Origin: RGIG3701 sp017403345
Lineage (GTDB): Bacteria; Planctomycetota; Planctomycetia; Pirellulales; Thermoguttaceae
DNA length: 33,560 nt
Assembly (NCBI GenBank): GCA_017403345.1
Contig: JAFQOH010000254.1
Coordinates: 1 to 33,560, forward strand
Reading direction: 5' to 3'
Shown here in pieces: positions 25,690 through 33,440 of the stretch (positions are counted from its first letter, which is position 1; each line of letters starts with the position of its first letter). A model generated the notes under the pieces. That model was not told the origin of the DNA, searched no databases, and was given only the letters and a program-made list of their open reading frames with translations. A program made the position numbers and the translations under genes.

Positions 25690-27363
25690 ATGAAGATCAA
25701 AACGTATCGAGCAAAAGATCTTTGCGAAGCATTTGCGATGATACGGGAAGACCTTGGCCTTGGAGCGGAGATCCTCGAGACCCGTGAGGTTCGAAAACAC
25801 GGGATCATGGGGTTTCTTCCGTGGGGCGGGATGGTTGAAGTTACGGTTTCCGACGGACTGGAAGAGAAGCAGGAAGACGTACAGAATGCCTGCTGTGAAG
25901 ATGTGCCGGAAGATCCTGAAAGGCTTGAGAAACCTGGAATTTTCGAGAGCTCCGAGAGTTTTGAGAGCTGCAGGAAAACCGGATCCAGTACGGACGATGA
26001 AACGCGGGAAGCGGCGGTTCTTCCGGTAATTGCATTCGTTTCTGCGAAGAACGAACGGGTAGAACGGAGGGGCGTTCATTCGCGGCGTTTGAATGGTGAG
26101 TTCGTGGACGGCTGCGCGGCAAGTCCTTCGGAAATGGCGCCAGATTCGATTTGGGACTCCATTCATGATTTGGAGCAGGATGGCAAAACTGCCCATAGTT
26201 TGGATGTGTTGCAGAATGTTCGAGCGGCTGGCGAGAGGACGGCTTCCTGTTTGGGGTCGGCGCCTGAAATGTCTCGAACCGTAAGTGCAGCGTCTCAAAC
26301 CGCGTGTGCCGTACCTCGAAACTCGGCTGCGGACTTGGAACGGCGTCGTGCTGCCGAAAATTCGGGCTCACCGGAACGTTCGTATTCCAGAGGGTCGGAA
26401 GATCACGCGTTTTACTCCTTTGGACTCGGAAACCTGCAGTCTGGCGACGATTCCGATTCGGGACTCCTTTTTCGGGATCAAACGCGTTTTTTCCATCGTT
26501 CCGCGAATTTGAAGCCCGAGCTTTCCGCAGGTCCCGCAGCATTTCAGGATGCGCTGCTCCAGGTATATGCGAAACTCCAGACGGCCGACATGGATGAGCT
26601 TTCCGCAGCTTCACTCATTGAGCGGCTTCGTAATGAGGAAGTCCTTTACGCAGCCACTGGAAAGCGCACGCTGAGTACGGATCAGGAATTTCTTGAAAAG
26701 CGCCTTCAGGAGTTGGTCGCACAAGATATTCAGACGTCTGGTCCGATCCAGATCCAGCCCGGCACACGTCATGTTGCGGCTCTGGTCGGTCCTACCGGAG
26801 TCGGAAAAACGACGACGATCGCCAAACTTGCGATCGATTACCGCCAGCGCAAAAACTGCCAGGTCGGTCTCATCACGCTCGATCTTTCGCGTATGGGAGC
26901 CGTTGAGCAGCTTCAGACTTTCGCAGACATCATCAGCATTCCGATGCTCTGCGTTTCCACCCGCCGCCAAATGCGCGAAGCAATGGCCCGAATGGCGGAT
27001 TTTGACCTCGTGCTCATTGATACGGCAGGACAGAGCAGGGCAGATGAAATGCCGCTGCAGGAACTGCGAATGTTCTTCGATGCAGCTCAAGTCAACAGCG
27101 TGATGCTCGTCCTTTCGAGCACTTCACGTACCCGAATTTTAAAGAAGGCCGTCCAGTCTTTCGAAAGCCTCGGTACTACGTCGCTGATCCTCACGAAACT
27201 GGACGAAGCACTCGGTCTCGGGAACCTTTACCCGCTCCTGCAGGAAACGACTCTTCCGGTCAGTTACCTCACGAACGGTCAGAAAGTTCCCGACGATTTC
27301 GAGACTGCGGAACGGATGCGGCTTGCACGCCTGATCTTGGGGGATGAATCGTGCAGACCGTAG
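25690..27363 (+). CDS. flhF: Flagellar SRP-type GTPase FlhF with altered GTPase motifs
   Basis: FlhF is a membrane-associated SIMIBI GTPase that sets the position and number of flagella. The N-terminus MKIKTYRAKDLCEAFAMIRE and LGLGAEILETREVRKHG is the FlhF-specific start. Residues about 60-270 are a low-complexity, poorly conserved linker. The NG domain occupies about 290-550: P-loop LVGPTGVGKTTTIAKLA near residue 366, G4 LTKLDEA, and C-terminal LPVSYLTNGQKVPDD. Two normally fixed motifs differ: DTYR/DTFR is DLSR (near 397), and DTAGR is DTAGQ (near 443). The first usually binds GTP-Mg and the second contributes to catalysis in this family, so GTP handling may be changed. GAGGGG precedes the ATG by nine bases. 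The sigma gene follows after 98 bases; flhG, often in between, is absent. Confidence 0.94.
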   Translation: MKIKTYRAKDLCEAFAMIREDLGLGAEILETREVRKHGIMGFLPWGGMVEVTVSDGLEEKQEDVQNACCEDVPEDPERLEKPGIFESSESFESCRKTGSSTDDETREAAVLPVIAFVSAKNERVERRGVHSRRLNGEFVDGCAASPSEMAPDSIWDSIHDLEQDGKTAHSLDVLQNVRAAGERTASCLGSAPEMSRTVSAASQTACAVPRNSAADLERRRAAENSGSPERSYSRGSEDHAFYSFGLGNLQSGDDSDSGLLFRDQTRFFHRSANLKPELSAGPAAFQDALLQVYAKLQTADMDELSAASLIERLRNEEVLYAATGKRTLSTDQEFLEKRLQELVAQDIQTSGPIQIQPGTRHVAALVGPTGVGKTTTIAKLAIDYRQRKNCQVGLITLDLSRMGAVEQLQTFADIISIPMLCVSTRRQMREAMARMADFDLVLIDTAGQSRADEMPLQELRMFFDAAQVNSVMLVLSSTSRTRILKKAVQSFESLGTTSLILTKLDEALGLGNLYPLLQETTLPVSYLTNGQKVPDDFETAERMRLARLILGDESCRP

Positions 27364-27461
27364 CCCTTTCTTGACAAAACACAGGATCCGCGCGTGCGGT
27401 ATCCCTTCGATCGAGCCATTGGGATCGGCTCGCGAAGTTTTATCGATCCAGGAGGAATTCA

Positions 27462-28244
27462 GTGGTAAATCCGAAAAAAACAGATCGTCTGGACCCCGTC
27501 TGGGCGGAGTATAAAAAGAATCCGACTCTCGAATTGCGTAATCAGCTCATGGAAGAGTACATGCCGCTGGTCAAGTTCAATGCAGAAAAGATCCGTGCGC
27601 GTTTCCCGAACGAAGTGGAACTTGACGATTTGATCTCCTCCGGATATTTTGGCCTTATGGACGCGATCGAAGCCTACGATCTTTCTCGCGGCGTCAAGTT
27701 CGAGACTTACTGCATCCAGCGTATCCAGGGCGCGATGCTCGATGAGATCCGCAATCTCGACTGGGTCCCGCGTCTGATTCGTTCACGTGCCTCGAAATTT
27801 AACGACGTGACGCACAAAATGGAACTGCGTCTCGGACGTTTCCCGACGAATGAAGAGATCGCGGAAGCTATGGAGATCTCGGTCGCTGAAGTTGAAAAAA
27901 TCAAAAAAGAATCCCAGACTGTCGGACTCGTCAGCCTCAGTAACAAATGGTCGGATAATGATGACAGCGATATGAATGAAGGCGACATCCTGGAAGACCG
28001 TCGCACGGAAGATCCCATCAATTCCCTTCAGCGCAAGGACCTGATCAAGCTCATTACAAAAGGCCTGAGCCAGAACGAGCGCCTTATTCTCATCCTCTAC
28101 TACTATGAAGAGATGACGATGAAGGAAATCGGAGCCACTCTCGATCTTTCCGAAAGCCGCGTCAGCCAGATGCACTCGCAGATGATGAAGCGTCTCAAGA
28201 GTCAGCTCCTTCCGCGAAGAAACGAACTCATGCCGACGATCTGA
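27462..28244 (+). CDS. fliA: Flagellar-type sigma factor FliA/WhiG (sigma-28), GTG start
   Basis: It directs RNA polymerase to late flagellar-type promoters. Region 2 is visible as LVKFNAEKIRARFPNEVELDDLISSGYFGLMDAIEAYD and FETYCIQRIQGAMLDEIRNLDWVPRLIR, region 3 as LGRFPTNEEIAEAMEISVAEVEKI, and region 4 as LSQNERLILILYYYEEMTMKEIGATLDLSESRVSQMHSQM. At 260 residues the length is standard. The start is GTG at 27462 with the strong SD GGAGG six bases upstream and no better ATG nearby. It follows flhF on the same strand, a common arrangement in flagellar clusters. A perfect-stem terminator follows. No anti-sigma FlgM is seen nearby. Confidence 0.96.
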   Translation: MVNPKKTDRLDPVWAEYKKNPTLELRNQLMEEYMPLVKFNAEKIRARFPNEVELDDLISSGYFGLMDAIEAYDLSRGVKFETYCIQRIQGAMLDEIRNLDWVPRLIRSRASKFNDVTHKMELRLGRFPTNEEIAEAMEISVAEVEKIKKESQTVGLVSLSNKWSDNDDSDMNEGDILEDRRTEDPINSLQRKDLIKLITKGLSQNERLILILYYYEEMTMKEIGATLDLSESRVSQMHSQMMKRLKSQLLPRRNELMPTI

Positions 28245-28272
28245 TCCCGGTCTGCATTTTACGAATTCCTCC

Positions 28273-28301
28273 GGCACGTCCTCACACGACGTGCCTTTTT
28301 T
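28273..28301 (+). terminator. Intrinsic terminator after fliA
   Basis: ggcacgtc (28273-28280) pairs perfectly with gacgtgcc (28288-28295) around a 7-base loop and is followed by six T. Confidence 0.9.
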
Positions 28302-28357
28302 ATCACAAACTCCCGCGGGAAACGGATCTATTTTGCAAAAAGGTCCTGAGATCCTGA

Positions 28358-29512
28358 CTACTCCTCCTCTTTCGCCTTTTTCTCTTCTTCTAATGCTTTT
28401 TCGATATGTTTCGGCCACTTGCAGAGCGACATTCGGCCGGTTTTGTAGTTCCACGTGCTTTTGACCTGCTCAAAAGAGAGATTTTTCGACTCGGTAAGGT
28501 CGCAGTCGATGAAAACGCAGGCGTTCATGGGAATATTTTCAAACGAACAGAGCATTTGGCCTTTCAGGATCACCCGGTTTGAGAGATTTTGGTCTTCTGG
28601 ACGCAGAAACGTTTGTCTTGCCGGCAAAAAACATTTTTTCGGGGCGGAATAATATGCTTCCGAACGTCCGGGCAGGTAATATTGAGGAGCCTTTTGACGT
28701 TGGATTTTCAGCTCTTTCTCGACCCATTCCGGCCAGCGGGCCAGAGCCATAGCGTCTGCCTGGTAATTCCAGGTCGTTTTTATCTGCTCGAGCGTCAGCT
28801 CCGAACCGGAGAGGTCCACGTTGATAAAAACGGCATCCGTTAGATCAGAATCCGCATCCAGTACAAGCGGCGAAAAATGACGGTGCGACCCGAAAAACAT
28901 TCCCCGGAGAGAAACCTTTTTCAAACGCATTTGGGAATGAAATAGCGTGTCGAAAAAATTGCCCTGTGCGTAATTGCGGGTCGCGCAAAACTGTTCCTGC
29001 GTCAGGTTCGGGAGGTAGCAGTGCGCGAAAAGTACGTTTTGAAGCCGACTTTCGGAGAGATCCAGGCTGTCGAACCGTCCGTGTGAAAACTCAAACCCGG
29101 TCAGATCCACCCCTTTAAGCGACGTTTGACCGAAAGAGATCTCCGTAAATCTGCGTTCCTGAAAGTTTTTCAGCTGAACTAGATTTTCCTGCGGGAGATT
29201 CAGTATTCCGCCCCCGATACGGCAATTCGTGAAATCGCAGTTGGCGCAGTAACCTTCAAAACCAGCGAGTTTAATGTACGAATCCCGAAACCGGCAGTTT
29301 TCCACCGTCGCGCTCCAATGGCACTCCAGATGAGCGATGAACGTTTCTGAAAAATCCCGGTCCGCAAGTGCTCCACTTTCCAGAAGGATAATGGATTCCC
29401 GAATTTCATTACGAAAATGAGCCGGAATACTATCCTGCCCCTTCACAGTACAGCTTTGCATTATTGTACATGCAAAAATCAGAAAAAATTCAACGATCCT
29501 ACTATTATCCAT
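28358..29512 (-). CDS. Secreted pentapeptide-like repeat protein, array member 1 (last cassette), 384 aa
   Basis: Start at the ATG at 29512, because it follows the SD AAGGAAAG after the microprotein stop and begins a signal sequence (MDNSRIVEFFLIFACTIMQ, then SCT, possibly a lipoprotein). The body consists of pentapeptide-like coils (CANCDFTNCRIGG; GVDLTGFEFSHGRFDSLDLSES; ADSDLTDAVFINVDLSGSEL) expected to form a right-handed quadrilateral beta-helix. Twice these coils end in a module LTLEQIKTTWNY or LSFEQVKSTWNYKTGRMSL, then CKWPKHIEKALEEEKKAKEEE. That tail is shared by all array members. No enzymatic motif is visible; the role is unknown, and export suggests a surface or periplasmic function. 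It is the last cassette in transcription order. The stop lies 63 bases from the end of the stem of the fliA terminator. Confidence 0.85.
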   Translation of the reverse strand: MDNSRIVEFFLIFACTIMQSCTVKGQDSIPAHFRNEIRESIILLESGALADRDFSETFIAHLECHWSATVENCRFRDSYIKLAGFEGYCANCDFTNCRIGGGILNLPQENLVQLKNFQERRFTEISFGQTSLKGVDLTGFEFSHGRFDSLDLSESRLQNVLFAHCYLPNLTQEQFCATRNYAQGNFFDTLFHSQMRLKKVSLRGMFFGSHRHFSPLVLDADSDLTDAVFINVDLSGSELTLEQIKTTWNYQADAMALARWPEWVEKELKIQRQKAPQYYLPGRSEAYYSAPKKCFLPARQTFLRPEDQNLSNRVILKGQMLCSFENIPMNACVFIDCDLTESKNLSFEQVKSTWNYKTGRMSLCKWPKHIEKALEEEKKAKEEE

Positions 29513-29528
29513 AACAGCTTTCCTTAAA

Positions 29529-29621
29529 TCATTTAATACTGGCGATTGCATAGGTCACACCGCTCCCCCAGTGGGCCTGAACGCGGAAATTTTTATCGTT
29601 TCGTCCGTGTGTGTAGGTCAT
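29529..29621 (-). CDS. Microprotein upstream of array member 1, 30 aa (copy A)
   Basis: An ATG with the SD AAAGGA six bases upstream starts a 30-residue frame beginning MTYTHGRNDKNFRVQ, then AHWGSGV and the tail TYAIASIK. It is one of four copies in the same position relative to a pentapeptide gene. The stop TGA is 16 bases before the next start, with that gene's SD in between, so translational coupling or a leader-peptide role is plausible. Differences from copies C and D are nearly all synonymous. No known family recognised. Confidence 0.65.
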   Translation of the reverse strand: MTYTHGRNDKNFRVQAHWGSGVTYAIASIK

Positions 29622-29653
29622 GTTTTTTCCTTTCAGTTTTGAGTTTTGAACCG

Positions 29654-29689
29654 CCCCCCGAAGGCCGTGGGTTTTCGACCTTTGGGGGG
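29654..29689. repeat. GC-run inter-cassette hairpin, copy 1
   Basis: ccccccgaagg (29654-29664) pairs with ccttt plus six G (29679-29689) around a 14-base loop. It lies between the stop of array member 2 and microprotein A. No T tract follows, so it is not a classic terminator. The same element recurs at 31256 and 32434. Confidence 0.75.
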
Positions 29690-29710
29690 GGGAGAAATTA
29701 AGGGAGGAAA

Positions 29711-31111
29711 CTATTTTTTCTCCTCCTGCGCTTTCGCTTTTTCCTCTTCTTCTAACGCCTTTTCGATATGCTCCGGCCACTTGCAGAGCGACATTCGGCC
29801 GGTTTTGTAGTTCCACGTTTTCTTGACCTGCTCAAAAGAGAGATTTTTCGACTCGGTAAGGTCGCAGTCGATGAAAACGCAGTCCGTCAAATCGATTTTG
29901 GGAAATTTAGGCCCGAAGCCGGTGAAGTGATTCTCAAATTTACAGCCGACGAAGGCCGTTTTCTGAAAATTGGTAACTTTCATAAAATTTGGCCACTCGG
30001 TATTGGTCTCTTTCAGGAAACGCGATCGGAGGAAAATACCGTGCTGAAAGTTCAAACACTGGGCCATCATGACGGTCAGATCGAGCGCGGCGTCCTCAAA
30101 ATAGAAATTCGGCTGAGGTTCGCTGCCGGAAAGTCGGCTTGCATCTCCGCGAATACAGAAAGTTTCCTGCACCGGCGAGTAAAATCTCCCCTGCGGATCC
30201 GTAAGCTCTGCCTGAAATACCGGCTCCCAAGCTTCGGTCTTCAGTGCCTCTTCGATATGTTTCGGCCAGCGTACGATGCTAAGATGCCCTGTTTTGTAGT
30301 TCCACGTGCTCTTGACCTGTTCGAGCGTCAGCCCGCTGGAAGTGCTCAAGTCACAGAGAATAAAAACGGAGTCCGAAATATCCGCGTTCGGCGCGATCTG
30401 GATCGCAGTGTGAGATGACCGTCCGCCAAACACGACCGCATTCCACGCATTTTCCAGAGTAATGTTGTTTTCATTCCATTCCTTCTTCCATTGCAATTCG
30501 TCGCAGAACTGTATCCCGGTAAAATTGCCGACTCGGTAATTCCACGTCTGACGCAGCTGTTCGTCCGTAAGTTTTGGAAGACGGCATCGGGTGAATCGGA
30601 CATTTTCCAGATTCGAGCCGGAAACATCCAAATGTTCCAGGTCCCCGTTGGAAAACTGAAAATCTTTCAGATCCAGATCTCGAAGTTTTCCCCAGACGGA
30701 AAGCGGAAAGTTCTTTTCCGTAAAATTCCGCGTCGAAACGAGCTGTTTTTGGGAGAGTCCGCGTAATTCTCCGCTGCCGAACCAGGTATCCGTGAAGTCG
30801 CAGTTCTCGGAAATTGGACACTCACACGACCAATCATGAATTACGGAACCACGAAAACTGCCGTCAAGTTCTGAAACATCATGGATCGAGACTTCATGAA
30901 ATTCCTGCATTTCCCGCCTCAAGCAAACCGGAGAAGGTTCGACTAAATTCTCCTTTTCCGTTTCATCCTGACAGATCACCAGGATCTTCTGGGAATTCAA
31001 TCTTGCACGTTCCTGACCTCGGATATAACTTTGTGCATAAACGGAAGAAAAATTGGAAAAAATGACGATCGCAGCACATCCGGAAATTATTTGAATAAAG
31101 TTTTTAAACAT
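29711..31111 (-). CDS. Secreted pentapeptide-like repeat protein, array member 2, 466 aa
   Basis: The start ATG at 31111 has GGGAGG six bases upstream, just after the microprotein stop. Residues 1-27 are a signal peptide (MFKNFIQIISGCAAIVIFSN, cleavage near VYAQ). The body has pentapeptide-like coils (ENCDFTDTWFGSGEL; DLKDFQFSNGDLEHLDVSGSNLENVRFTRC; IDLTDCVFIDCDLTES). It shows repeated LT/LS..Q..(S/K)TWNY modules, three of them (EQLRQTWNYRVG; EQVKSTWNYKTGHLS; EQVKKTWNYKTGRMS). The charged C-terminal tail, rich in Lys and Glu (EKALEEEEKAKAQEEKK), is almost identical to members 3 (encoded remnant) and 4. Its last 110 bases are nearly identical to those of member 1, indicating recent duplication or gene conversion. 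Function unknown. Confidence 0.87.
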   Translation of the reverse strand: MFKNFIQIISGCAAIVIFSNFSSVYAQSYIRGQERARLNSQKILVICQDETEKENLVEPSPVCLRREMQEFHEVSIHDVSELDGSFRGSVIHDWSCECPISENCDFTDTWFGSGELRGLSQKQLVSTRNFTEKNFPLSVWGKLRDLDLKDFQFSNGDLEHLDVSGSNLENVRFTRCRLPKLTDEQLRQTWNYRVGNFTGIQFCDELQWKKEWNENNITLENAWNAVVFGGRSSHTAIQIAPNADISDSVFILCDLSTSSGLTLEQVKSTWNYKTGHLSIVRWPKHIEEALKTEAWEPVFQAELTDPQGRFYSPVQETFCIRGDASRLSGSEPQPNFYFEDAALDLTVMMAQCLNFQHGIFLRSRFLKETNTEWPNFMKVTNFQKTAFVGCKFENHFTGFGPKFPKIDLTDCVFIDCDLTESKNLSFEQVKKTWNYKTGRMSLCKWPEHIEKALEEEEKAKAQEEKK

Positions 31112-31124
31112 AATTCCTCCCGTC

Positions 31125-31223
31125 TTATTTGGAATCGATCGATTTAATAGAACAAACCATCCAACTTGCGCAGTGTCCCTGAACGCGGAAATTTTTATCG
31201 TTTCGTCCGTGTGTGCGGGTCAT
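31125..31223 (-). CDS. Microprotein upstream of array member 2, 32 aa, divergent (copy B)
   Basis: Same SD (AAAGGA) and start as the other copies: MTRTHGRNDKNFRVQ, then GHCASWMVCS in place of the conserved AHWGSG segment, and a tail ending SIDSK. The conserved second half is lost by substitutions without a frameshift, so this copy may be decaying or specialised. The stop TAA overlaps the lead-in to the SD of the 466-aa gene, 13 bases before its ATG. Confidence 0.55.
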   Translation of the reverse strand: MTRTHGRNDKNFRVQGHCASWMVCSIKSIDSK

Positions 31224-31255
31224 GTTTTTTCCTTTCAGTTTTGAGTTTTGAACCG

Positions 31256-31293
31256 CCCCCCCGAAGGCCGTGGGTTTTCGACCTTTGGGGGGG
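31256..31293. repeat. GC-run inter-cassette hairpin, copy 2
   Basis: Seven C plus gaagg (31256-31267) pairs with ccttt plus a run of ten G beginning at 31287, with a 14-base loop. The G-run length varies between copies, as expected for slippage. Located between array member 3 and microprotein B. Confidence 0.75.
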
Positions 31294-31314
31294 GGGAGAA
31301 ATTAAGGGAGGAAA

Positions 31315-31431
31315 CTATTTTTTCTCCTCCTGCGCTTTCGCCTTTTCCTCTTCTTCTAACGCCTTTTCGATATGTTTCGGCCACTTGCAGAGCGACATTC
31401 GGCCGGCTTTGTAATTCCACGTGCTTTTGAC
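31315..31431 (-). pseudogene. Untranslated C-terminal remnant of array member 3
   Basis: In-frame continuation of the preceding gene beyond its amber codon, encoding 38 residues of the conserved tail. Kept separate because it is translated only if the TAG is suppressed or is a sequencing error. Confidence 0.65.
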
Positions 31432-32280
31432 CTATTCGAGGGTGAGGTCTGTGGAGTTACTCAGGTCACAGTTGGCAAACACGGTATCCTCCAGAATCGT
31501 ACCTTTCCACGAAAATTTCGTGTACTCATAGATACTGTGGCCACCAAAGGAACAATCCGAAAAAGTCATTTTCGAAAAATCTGTATCGCAAAATGTCACG
31601 CATGTTTCATCACCATAAGCGACCAGGTGCAGACCGTGAAAATAGCCCTTTTTATAGTTTGCCGTGCTTTTCAGCTGGTCTGAGGAGAAGGTCGCGATGA
31701 TACGACAGTTTTGGAACAGGGTATTTTCAAATTTGGCACCCTCGGCTTTCAGGAACAGGTAAGAACCTTTTTCGATCACAAAATCAGAGAAATCAATACC
31801 ATCCGCACATGTCCAAAGTCTTTTCAGTTTCAAATGTTTTGATTTGAAGTTTTTCGTTTGGGCGAGATCTCGTCCCTGTAGGGCGATGTCGAGTTCTTCT
31901 CCCAATTCGGTATCCATAAAACTGCATTCCCGGACCGAATCGAGACAGGCGTCACCGGCTTCGATGACCGCTCCGGAAAAATCGCAATTACTGCAATCGA
32001 ACCCCTCTTCATCGTTGATGTTCATTTCGTGATGCAGATATTTGATCCTTGAATTACGAAAACTGGATCCTGTCATTCCAGTCGCTCCTACAAAATCGAT
32101 CTCGCAGTTATAGGCATTAATAGTCTTCCCATAAAGTTTGAGACCATTGATGTGGACCACCCGATAATGGTCGATCGCACTAGTCCCATGAAACCGCAAG
32201 ATATTGGAATGCTGCGGAGCGGCTCCATCCACCGTCAAGACGGAAAACAAAACGAGCAAAGTCAAGATCATCTTTTTCAT
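31432..32280 (-). CDS. Secreted pentapeptide-like repeat protein, array member 3, truncated by an amber codon, 282 aa
   Basis: The start ATG at 32280 has GGAGG seven bases upstream, overlapping the end of the microprotein. Residues 1-19 are a signal peptide (MKKMILTLLVLFSVLTVDG). Coils such as NCDFSGAVIEAGDAC, KFENTLFQNCRII and VFANCDLSNSTDLTLE are pentapeptide-like. The frame stops at TAG (31432-31434) exactly where paralogs have the Gln of LEQVKSTWNYK. Reading past the stop gives the full conserved tail VKSTWNYKAGRMSL to EKAKAQEEKK, ending at TAG 31315-31317, with no further stop or frameshift. So either a single recent C-to-T change made a near-pseudogene, or the stop is read through at some frequency. 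The truncated product may still fold, because the main coils are intact. Confidence 0.75.
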   Translation of the reverse strand: MKKMILTLLVLFSVLTVDGAAPQHSNILRFHGTSAIDHYRVVHINGLKLYGKTINAYNCEIDFVGATGMTGSSFRNSRIKYLHHEMNINDEEGFDCSNCDFSGAVIEAGDACLDSVRECSFMDTELGEELDIALQGRDLAQTKNFKSKHLKLKRLWTCADGIDFSDFVIEKGSYLFLKAEGAKFENTLFQNCRIIATFSSDQLKSTANYKKGYFHGLHLVAYGDETCVTFCDTDFSKMTFSDCSFGGHSIYEYTKFSWKGTILEDTVFANCDLSNSTDLTLE

Positions 32281-32291
32281 GGCGTTTCCTC

Positions 32292-32402
32292 CTATTGGAT
32301 CTTAAATTCCCGCTTTAATTCATTGATAGTATAGACTACACCGCTGCCCCAGTGGGCCTGAACGCGGAAATTTTTATCATTTCGTCCATGTGTGCGGGTC
32401 AT
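32292..32402 (-). CDS. Microprotein upstream of array member 3, 36 aa (copy C)
   Basis: SD AAAGGA six bases upstream; begins MTRTHGRNDKNFRVQ, then AHWGSGV, and the variable tail VYTINELKREFKIQ. The stop TAG is part of the sequence TAGGAGG, so the stop overlaps the SD of the 282-aa gene, whose ATG is 11 bases on. This is a classic layout for translational coupling. Confidence 0.65.
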   Translation of the reverse strand: MTRTHGRNDKNFRVQAHWGSGVVYTINELKREFKIQ

Positions 32403-32433
32403 GTTTTTTCCTTTCGGTTTGAGTTTGAACCGC

Positions 32434-32471
32434 CCCCCCCGAAGGCCGTGGGCCGCTGACCTTCGGGGGGG
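32434..32471. repeat. GC-run inter-cassette hairpin, copy 3
   Basis: cccccccgaagg (32434-32445) pairs perfectly with ccttcggggggg (32460-32471), 12 bp with a 14-base loop. Relative to copies 1 and 2 a T-to-C change restores a G-C pair at the inner junction, while the loop sequence differs. Confidence 0.8.
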
Positions 32472-32490
32472 CGGAAATTAAGGGAGGAAA

Positions 32491-33438
32491 CTATTTTTTC
32501 TCCTCCTGTGCTTTCGCTTTTTCCTCTTCTTCTAACGCCTTTTCGATATACTCCGGCCACTTGCAGAGCGATATTCGGCCGGCTTTGTAGTTCCACGTGC
32601 TTTTGACCTGTTCAAGCGTGAGGTTTTCCACGTCGGAAAGGTAACATTCCGTGAAAACGGTATTTGTCATGTCCGTGCCGGAAAAATTGCCGTAAAGCTT
32701 ACAGAAACTGAAATTCATGCCCGAAATATCCAGATTTTGGAATACATTACTCTTATATTCGCGGTAAAGCGGCGGATTGTAGATACCTAGAAATATGCCG
32801 GTACGATAATTTTTGGTCTGTTTGAACTGTTCTTGGGACATACCTACCGGAATTCGACTGTCAATAAACCAGGCATTGTGGAACTTGGCACCATCAAGTC
32901 GTTGCGCGAGAAATTCGCACGAAATTTCGAAACCTGAAAAATCTACATTTGGAAAATCTCCAAATATTTGTCCACATCGCAGAATTTTGAGCTTATAATT
33001 TTTGGTCTGCATAAGCTGTTTGGGGGATAAGTAGATGTCGCATTTTTCCAGAAACAGAGAGCCGGTGTAGTCCGCACCATCAAAGCAGATAAGTCCTCCG
33101 AGAAACACACAATCTCGGAAAGAAAAATCTGTCAGATCTTCCAATGTGGCGACCCAGACATGTACAAACATCGTATCTTCAAAATGTCTTCCATGGTCTG
33201 AGGTCCCTTCATCATATATCAAAGCATCAATTCGATTTTTACAAGACATTGCCGGATAGCGCGTCGTTTGATATGCATAATAATATGACGTTCTTTCCGC
33301 TGCATCTTGAGGTCTTGGATAAGAAATATAAGAAAGCACTAATACACCTCCTGAGTCAGTTTCTTCCCTCTGAGCATTTACAGAGGACTGGAACAGGCAT
33401 ATCAGCAGGAAACAAAGGGCGAAAATTAATTTCTTCAT
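32491..33438 (-). CDS. Secreted pentapeptide-like repeat protein, array member 4, 315 aa
   Basis: Start at the ATG at 33438, two bases after the microprotein TGA; its SD GGAGAGGAGG lies inside the microprotein's last codons. An in-frame GTG six bases upstream is less likely. Residues 1-22 are a signal peptide (MKKLIFALCFLLICLFQSSVNA). Coils: FSFRDCVFLGGLICFDGADYTGSLFLEKC; VDFSGFEISCEFLAQRLDGAKFHNAWF; LDISGMNFSFCKLYGNFSGTDMTNTVF. Three modules of the type LSPKQLMQTKNYK, MSQEQFKQTKNYR and LTLEQVKSTWNYKAG punctuate the coils. The tail EKALEEEEKAKAQEEKK is shared with members 2 and 3. It is the first complete cassette in the window in the direction of transcription. No catalytic motif; function unknown. 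Confidence 0.87.
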   Translation of the reverse strand: MKKLIFALCFLLICLFQSSVNAQREETDSGGVLVLSYISYPRPQDAAERTSYYYAYQTTRYPAMSCKNRIDALIYDEGTSDHGRHFEDTMFVHVWVATLEDLTDFSFRDCVFLGGLICFDGADYTGSLFLEKCDIYLSPKQLMQTKNYKLKILRCGQIFGDFPNVDFSGFEISCEFLAQRLDGAKFHNAWFIDSRIPVGMSQEQFKQTKNYRTGIFLGIYNPPLYREYKSNVFQNLDISGMNFSFCKLYGNFSGTDMTNTVFTECYLSDVENLTLEQVKSTWNYKAGRISLCKWPEYIEKALEEEEKAKAQEEKK

Positions 33439-33440
33439 AA

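Noticed and set aside
27371..27376. TTGACA before fliA as a promoter
   Set aside because: No acceptable -10 hexamer lies 15-19 bases downstream.
27412..27432. Hairpin cgagcc/ggctcg between flhF and fliA as a terminator
   Set aside because: Only six base pairs, 9-base loop and no T tract.
29529..29816. 95-codon frame joining the tail of array member 2 in another frame, the hairpin and microprotein A
   Set aside because: In the other cassettes the same frame stops before the microprotein, so only the short microprotein frame is conserved.
29654..32471. Hairpins as integron attC sites
   Set aside because: The regular cassette layout invites this, but I find no paired RYYYAAC/GTTRRRY core sites and no integrase, and the cassettes hold paralogs instead of unrelated genes.
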